A stretch of DNA of 8,556 nt. Source: Acidimicrobiales bacterium. Its GTDB lineage: Bacteria; Actinomycetota; Acidimicrobiia; Acidimicrobiales; Bog-793. A program made the position numbers and the translations under genes. Below, in pieces: positions 5,688-8,556 of this stretch (position 1 is its first letter; each line of letters starts with the position of its first letter). The notes beneath the pieces are model-generated. The model saw nothing but the letters and a program-made list of their open reading frames with translations, searched no databases and was not told the origin of the DNA. The stretch is taken from NCBI GenBank assembly GCA_030037405.1, contig JASHRK010000216.1, positions 1-8,556 on the forward strand, given 5' to 3'.

Positions 5688-6707
5688 ATGAGAGCTGCAG
5701 TCTTGAGGAGGCGGGGTGAGCTCGTGACGATGGAGCTCCCTGAGCCGGCGCGGGAGGGATGGGCCACCGTCATGACGCGGGCGGCGGGAATCTGCGGCAC
5801 CGAGCTGCACATTCTCGACGCCTTGTTCGAGCCGCCGAGCTACCCGTTTGTCATCGGCCACGAGGCCGCAGGCGTCGTGGCCGACGTCCCACCCTCCAGC
5901 AACCTGCAGCCGGGAGAGCGGGTCGCCGTCTACAACATGATCGGGTGCGGTCGCTGCGAGTGGTGCCGGAGCGGAAACGACCAGGTGTGCGTCGAGCCTG
6001 TCGGGCAGCTCGGCTTCACGCTGAACGGCACGTTTGCCGACGTCATAGCCGTCCCACCAGAGAACCTCGTGCGCTTGCCGGCGTCCGTCTCGTTCGAGGA
6101 TGCCGCCCTGCTCAGCTGCGGTGGCATGACGGCGGTCCATGCCGTGCGCCTTGCCGGCGTATCGGTGGGGAGCTCCGCCGTCGTGGACGGCGTCGGAGGA
6201 GTAGGCCTGATGGTGATCCAGGTCGCACGGGCGGCGGGAGCGAGCGTGATCGCCATCGCCGACTCCGAGGCGAGGGTAGCTCTTGCCAAAGAGGCCGGTG
6301 CGTCGGAGTGTCTCCTTCTCGGCGAAGAGGGTTACGCGTCCGTTGCCGCCCGGGTGCGCGAGCTCACGGGCGGGGGGACGACCTACTACTTCGAGCTTGT
6401 CGGCACCGAGGAGAGCATGCAGGCCGGACTCCGCTCCCTCGCCCGCCGAGGCACTTTCGTGTCGATCGGCTATACGGCCGACGAGCTGAGGATCCATCCC
6501 GTCGAGCTCATCTTGTCCGAGGCAAGGATCGTGTCGTCCGTCGCCGCATCGTTGAACGACCTGCAGGTTGCCGTCGGTCTTGCAGGCGAGGGTCGACTCC
6601 GGACCGTGATCGACACCCGGTACGGCCTGGAGGAGGTGGCAGTCGGCCTCGAACGGCTCCGAGAGCGCCAAGTTCGGGGGCGAAACGTACTCGTCTGGCC
6701 GAATTGA
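5688..6707 (+). CDS. Zinc-dependent medium-chain (MDR) alcohol dehydrogenase
   Basis: A 339-residue cytoplasmic NAD(P)-dependent oxidoreductase. The N-terminus MRAAVLRRRGEL is typical of the family. The catalytic zinc site is marked by GICGTELH (C36) and GHEAAGVV (H58, E59). The structural zinc lobe has four cysteines at 87, 90, 93 and 101. The Rossmann domain carries GVGGVG (168-173), and D192 at the end of the second strand (IAIADSEAR) favours NAD over NADP. All functional residues are present, so it should be active, oxidising an alcohol to a carbonyl or the reverse. Specificity cannot be read; relatives act on sugars, polyols, simple alcohols and hydroxyacyl-CoA esters. It lies 91 nt after the TenA gene with its own strong ribosome site, on the same strand as the mutase block, and may oxidise a hydroxylated intermediate of that pathway. 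It converges on the secreted-protein gene. Confidence 0.9.
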   Translation: MRAAVLRRRGELVTMELPEPAREGWATVMTRAAGICGTELHILDALFEPPSYPFVIGHEAAGVVADVPPSSNLQPGERVAVYNMIGCGRCEWCRSGNDQVCVEPVGQLGFTLNGTFADVIAVPPENLVRLPASVSFEDAALLSCGGMTAVHAVRLAGVSVGSSAVVDGVGGVGLMVIQVARAAGASVIAIADSEARVALAKEAGASECLLLGEEGYASVAARVRELTGGGTTYYFELVGTEESMQAGLRSLARRGTFVSIGYTADELRIHPVELILSEARIVSSVAASLNDLQVAVGLAGEGRLRTVIDTRYGLEEVAVGLERLRERQVRGRNVLVWPN

Positions 6708-6725
6708 CGGCTCCCGCGCCCGTCA
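6705..6725. terminator. Candidate bidirectional terminator spanning both convergent stop codons
   Basis: TGACGG (6705-6710) and CCGTCA (6720-6725) pair as a 6-bp stem with a 9-nt loop. The left arm begins with the dehydrogenase stop codon; the right arm is the complement of the other gene's stop, so both genes end in TGACGG. There is no U-tract and the stem is short, so the termination role is a guess based on position. Confidence 0.3.
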
Positions 6726-7862
6726 GCCCGGGGTCGCCGACACGCGAACCAGCTCCCGGTAGCCGTAGCCGTAGTTCACCGGGTCCGAGAGGAGGTAGAG
6801 GGCCCCATCGGTGAAGGCTGCCTGGCCCTCCTCGAGGTCGCACCCGAGGTAGCGCCCGGCGTCTCTTTCCGGGAGCGTCGCCACGTAGGACTGTCGCCCG
6901 GTCGCCGGATCGATGCGGACGATGCGCTCCGGCGCAGAGGTCTTGCAATCGCCGATGCCGGTCGGCGTTGCGCCCTTGCCGAGCTGCGTGAGGGTGAAGA
7001 GACCAAGCTGTGCGGTCCCCTCGACCACATAGCCGGTCCCTCCGAACGATGGCGGGGGGAGCAGGGTTGCCCGCGTCTCGTAGGCGACGTGGGCATCGGG
7101 GCCGTCGAGGCGCCATACCGCCTGGGTCCATCCACCCGGGGCGGGTGTGAGGACGTCCAGGAAGACGCTGTGCGCCGAGGCCAGGAACCACTGCGTCCTC
7201 GTGCCCAGCCGGCGGGCGACTACGAGCCGGTCAGAGCCTGGGGCGACGTGCCAGAGGTCGCATGCCGTCGAGCAGCTGGTCCCGTCCCACGGGCTCGGCG
7301 TCATCCAGAACCCGTCGTCGTTGACGGCCATGTAGGGATCGTCCCCGGCAGCGACCGAGTAACGGTGCTCGGCCCGTCCGGTCCTCGCCGACACCTCGAG
7401 CAGCGTCCCGGAGGCGCCCCATATCCAGATGGTGCCATCCCCCTCGACGACCCCTCCGTGCCCCCACGCCCACGACCCGTCGGTCATGAGCACGGGGCCG
7501 ACGGTCACCTTGCGAGTCACCGGGTTCCTTACCGAGACACGGATCTCGTAGCAAAGACAGCGGCCTGGGCGCACCACGACGTGTCTGTGTCTCTGGGCGA
7601 GCGTCGAGCTGCAGGAGGGGACCGTGCGAAGGACCCGTAGGGTCGCCGGGTCGAGAACACGGCAGGATGACCCGCTCGGTGATTGGCTCGTACCGACTAC
7701 GGGGAGGCCGTCCGCTACGGACAGGGTGTCCGTAGCGGACGGAAGATGGACGGCCTCGACGAGCGGTGGCCGAGTGGGTTGGCTCTCCGTCGCCTCGGCG
7801 GCAATGGCGCCGGCGCCGGCGGCGACGAGAACCGCAAGGCCGAGCCTGGCGATGTTGCGCAC
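6723..7862 (-). CDS. Secreted protein of unknown function, probable beta-propeller
   Basis: About 379 residues when started at GTG 7862-7860. That start is chosen because the reading then opens with a classic signal peptide: VRNIAR, a hydrophobic stretch LGLAVLVAAGAGAIAA (7-22) and a likely cleavage site near AEA (22-24). The frame is open further upstream, but that part is basic, low-complexity and runs into the neighbouring gene. No good Shine-Dalgarno sequence is visible. The mature part has blade-like motifs spaced along it: RVLDPATLRVLRTV (68-81), DGTIWIWG, LLEVSARTGR and RIDPATGR, plus DGALYLLSD near the end, as in YVTN/PQQ/WD-type propellers. It has eight cysteines, an even number consistent with disulfides outside the cytoplasm. 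No catalytic motif or named family is recognised. It may bind a ligand or be a cell-surface protein. It follows the crotonase gene on the same strand after a hairpin, so co-transcription is doubtful. Confidence 0.75.
   Translation of the reverse strand: MRNIARLGLAVLVAAGAGAIAAEATESQPTRPPLVEAVHLPSATDTLSVADGLPVVGTSQSPSGSSCRVLDPATLRVLRTVPSCSSTLAQRHRHVVVRPGRCLCYEIRVSVRNPVTRKVTVGPVLMTDGSWAWGHGGVVEGDGTIWIWGASGTLLEVSARTGRAEHRYSVAAGDDPYMAVNDDGFWMTPSPWDGTSCSTACDLWHVAPGSDRLVVARRLGTRTQWFLASAHSVFLDVLTPAPGGWTQAVWRLDGPDAHVAYETRATLLPPPSFGGTGYVVEGTAQLGLFTLTQLGKGATPTGIGDCKTSAPERIVRIDPATGRQSYVATLPERDAGRYLGCDLEEGQAAFTDGALYLLSDPVNYGYGYRELVRVSATPG
7708..7742. repeat. Perfect 15-bp inverted repeat with 5-nt loop, inside the secreted-protein gene
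   Basis: CCGTCCGCTACGGAC (7708-7722), loop AGGGT, GTCCGTAGCGGACGG (7728-7742) are exact reverse complements. A second, outer pair, GAGGCCGTCC (7704-7713) and GGACGGCCTC (7748-7757), competes for part of the left arm, so two alternative folds exist. The element lies about 105-160 nt into the gene and encodes roughly residues 36-53, just after the signal peptide. Confidence 0.85.
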
Positions 7863-7942
7863 ACGGCAATCATGAACCGTGCGAGGTGTGACTGCAGAGC
7901 GCGGCTTCGCGTCAGACCGGCGCCTCGCCGGGAGCCGGGGCT

Positions 7943-7961
7943 CAGCCGTCAGGGACGGCTG
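7943..7961 (-). terminator. Hairpin downstream of the crotonase gene, candidate terminator
   Basis: Read on the minus strand, CAGCCGTC, loop CCT, GACGGCTG forms a perfect 8-bp stem with a 3-nt loop, starting 13 nt after the crotonase stop. No U-run follows, only GC-rich sequence. The position between two same-strand genes supports termination or attenuation. The rest of the 112-nt gap (7863-7974) shows no convincing promoter. Confidence 0.5.
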
Positions 7962-7974
7962 CTGCTGCCCGGCG

Positions 7975-8556
7975 TCATCGCCCGGTGAACTCCGGCTGGC
8001 GCCTCTCGGCCGCCGCCGCCAGCCCCTCGGAGTGGTCGGCGGTCGCGGCACAGATCTCGGCGGCGGTGGCCTCGGCGCGCAAGATCGCGCCGAAGCTCTC
8101 GGTGGCGCTCCGCCGCAGGTTCTCCTTGGCGAGCCCTATCGCCACGGTCGGGCCTCCTGCCAGCTGGCGGGCGACCGTAGTGGCCCGCTCCACGAGCTCG
8201 TCAGGGGGAAGCACTTCGTTGACGAGGCCGATCTCCGCCGCCTCGGCAGCCTCCACGAGCCTCCCCGTGTAGATCATCTCCGCCGCCCGTGCCTCCCCTA
8301 TGAGCCGTGGCAGGAGGTAGGAGCCGCCAGCGTCCGGGCAGTAGCCGTAGCGCACGTACAGCTCGCCGAACCTCGCCTCCGTGCTGGCGATCCGGATGTC
8401 GGCGACGAGGGCCAGGTCGCAACCCGCCCCCACGGCCGGGCCGTTGACGGCGGCGACGACTGGCTTGCGGAGCCAGAAGAGGCGTTCCATGATCTGGTGC
8501 ATCCTCGCCGTCCACCCGGCGCCGGAGTCCTCGTAGCCCTCCTGCCACTCGCCCAC
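7975..8556 (-). CDS. Enoyl-CoA hydratase/isomerase (crotonase) family protein, C-terminal part
   Basis: The 193 residues present form the C-terminal three quarters of a crotonase; the N-terminal beta strands and first oxyanion-hole loop (about 60-70 residues) lie beyond the right edge, so the GTG at 8556 is not taken as the start. Diagnostic blocks are KPVVAAVNGPAVGAGCDLAL (31-50), ADIRIAS (52-58), PDAGGSYLLPRLIG (74-87), IYTGRLVEAAEAAEIGLVNEV and the C-terminal RRQPEFTGR. The protein binds a CoA thioester in the cytoplasm. Rat enoyl-CoA hydratase uses Glu144 and Glu164; the matching positions here are D47 and Y67, so simple hydration is less likely than isomerisation or another crotonase reaction. 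D75 in the PDAGG loop is shared with PaaG-like and dienoyl isomerases and may be catalytic. It could be part of the same acyl-CoA pathway but is on the opposite strand and may be independent. Confidence 0.88.
   Translation of the reverse strand: MGEWQEGYEDSGAGWTARMHQIMERLFWLRKPVVAAVNGPAVGAGCDLALVADIRIASTEARFGELYVRYGYCPDAGGSYLLPRLIGEARAAEMIYTGRLVEAAEAAEIGLVNEVLPPDELVERATTVARQLAGGPTVAIGLAKENLRRSATESFGAILRAEATAAEICAATADHSEGLAAAAERRQPEFTGR

Noticed and set aside
6758..6776. Hexamer-like repeat GTAGCC/GTAGCC/GTAG
   Set aside because: It simply encodes a Tyr-Gly-Tyr-Gly-Tyr stretch of the secreted protein; too short to be a meaningful repeat array.
5514..6814. Long frames overlapping the MDR dehydrogenase on both strands
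   Set aside because: The dehydrogenase frame has every zinc and Rossmann motif; the other frames are Arg-rich and show no domains.
7863..8051. 63-codon N-terminal extension of the secreted protein starting at ATG 8051
   Set aside because: It overlaps the crotonase coding region, is basic and low-complexity, and would bury the signal peptide inside the protein.
1..8556. tRNA or rRNA genes, CRISPR arrays, transposase genes, riboswitches
   Set aside because: I looked for these on both strands and saw none; in particular I recognised no TPP or cobalamin riboswitch in the gaps before the GntR, TenA or dehydrogenase genes.

Overview
This is a GC-rich, gene-dense bacterial window. The codon use, frequent GTG/TTG starts, a stand-alone methylmalonyl-CoA-mutase-type catalytic subunit without its B12 domain, and a Mer-like (F420/flavin) oxidoreductase suggest an actinobacterium, possibly a deep-branching lineage. 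That placement is inference; there is no rRNA or other phylogenetic marker here.

Layout, left to right. Plus strand, 1-4019: the last 46 codons of an M20-type amidohydrolase, a B12-dependent acyl-CoA mutase large subunit, a type III (CaiB/BaiF) CoA-transferase and a luciferase-like (LLM) oxidoreductase. All three junctions are 4-bp stop/start overlaps (TTGA, GTGA, GTGA), so this is almost certainly one translationally coupled operon. A hairpin sits 7 nt after the LLM stop. Then, from a candidate promoter, come a GntR/FCD regulator, a TenA-family protein and a zinc-type MDR alcohol dehydrogenase (4144-6707). Minus strand, 8556-6723: the C-terminal part of a crotonase (enoyl-CoA hydratase/isomerase family), a terminator-like hairpin, and a secreted repeat-containing protein of unknown function that converges on the dehydrogenase with 15 bp between the stop codons.

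Taken together the plus-strand genes look like a regulated catabolic module. An amide or ester substrate could be hydrolysed (M20), the acid loaded onto CoA (CaiB/BaiF), its carbon skeleton rearranged (mutase) and the product oxidised (LLM, MDR dehydrogenase), under control of the GntR protein. The substrate is not known. The mutase combines an isobutyryl-type residue (Phe83) with a methylmalonyl-type residue (Arg201) and has lost several residues of the cofactor/CoA pocket. The TenA protein keeps its cysteine but has Asn where thiaminase II has its pyrimidine-binding Asp. The M20 tail appears to have Tyr in place of the last metal-ligand His. These substitutions are the best argument that the cluster does something not yet described. 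A competing idea is that M20 plus TenA echoes the YlmB/TenA route of thiamin-pyrimidine salvage. The most striking non-coding structure is a perfect 15-bp inverted repeat inside the secreted-protein gene.
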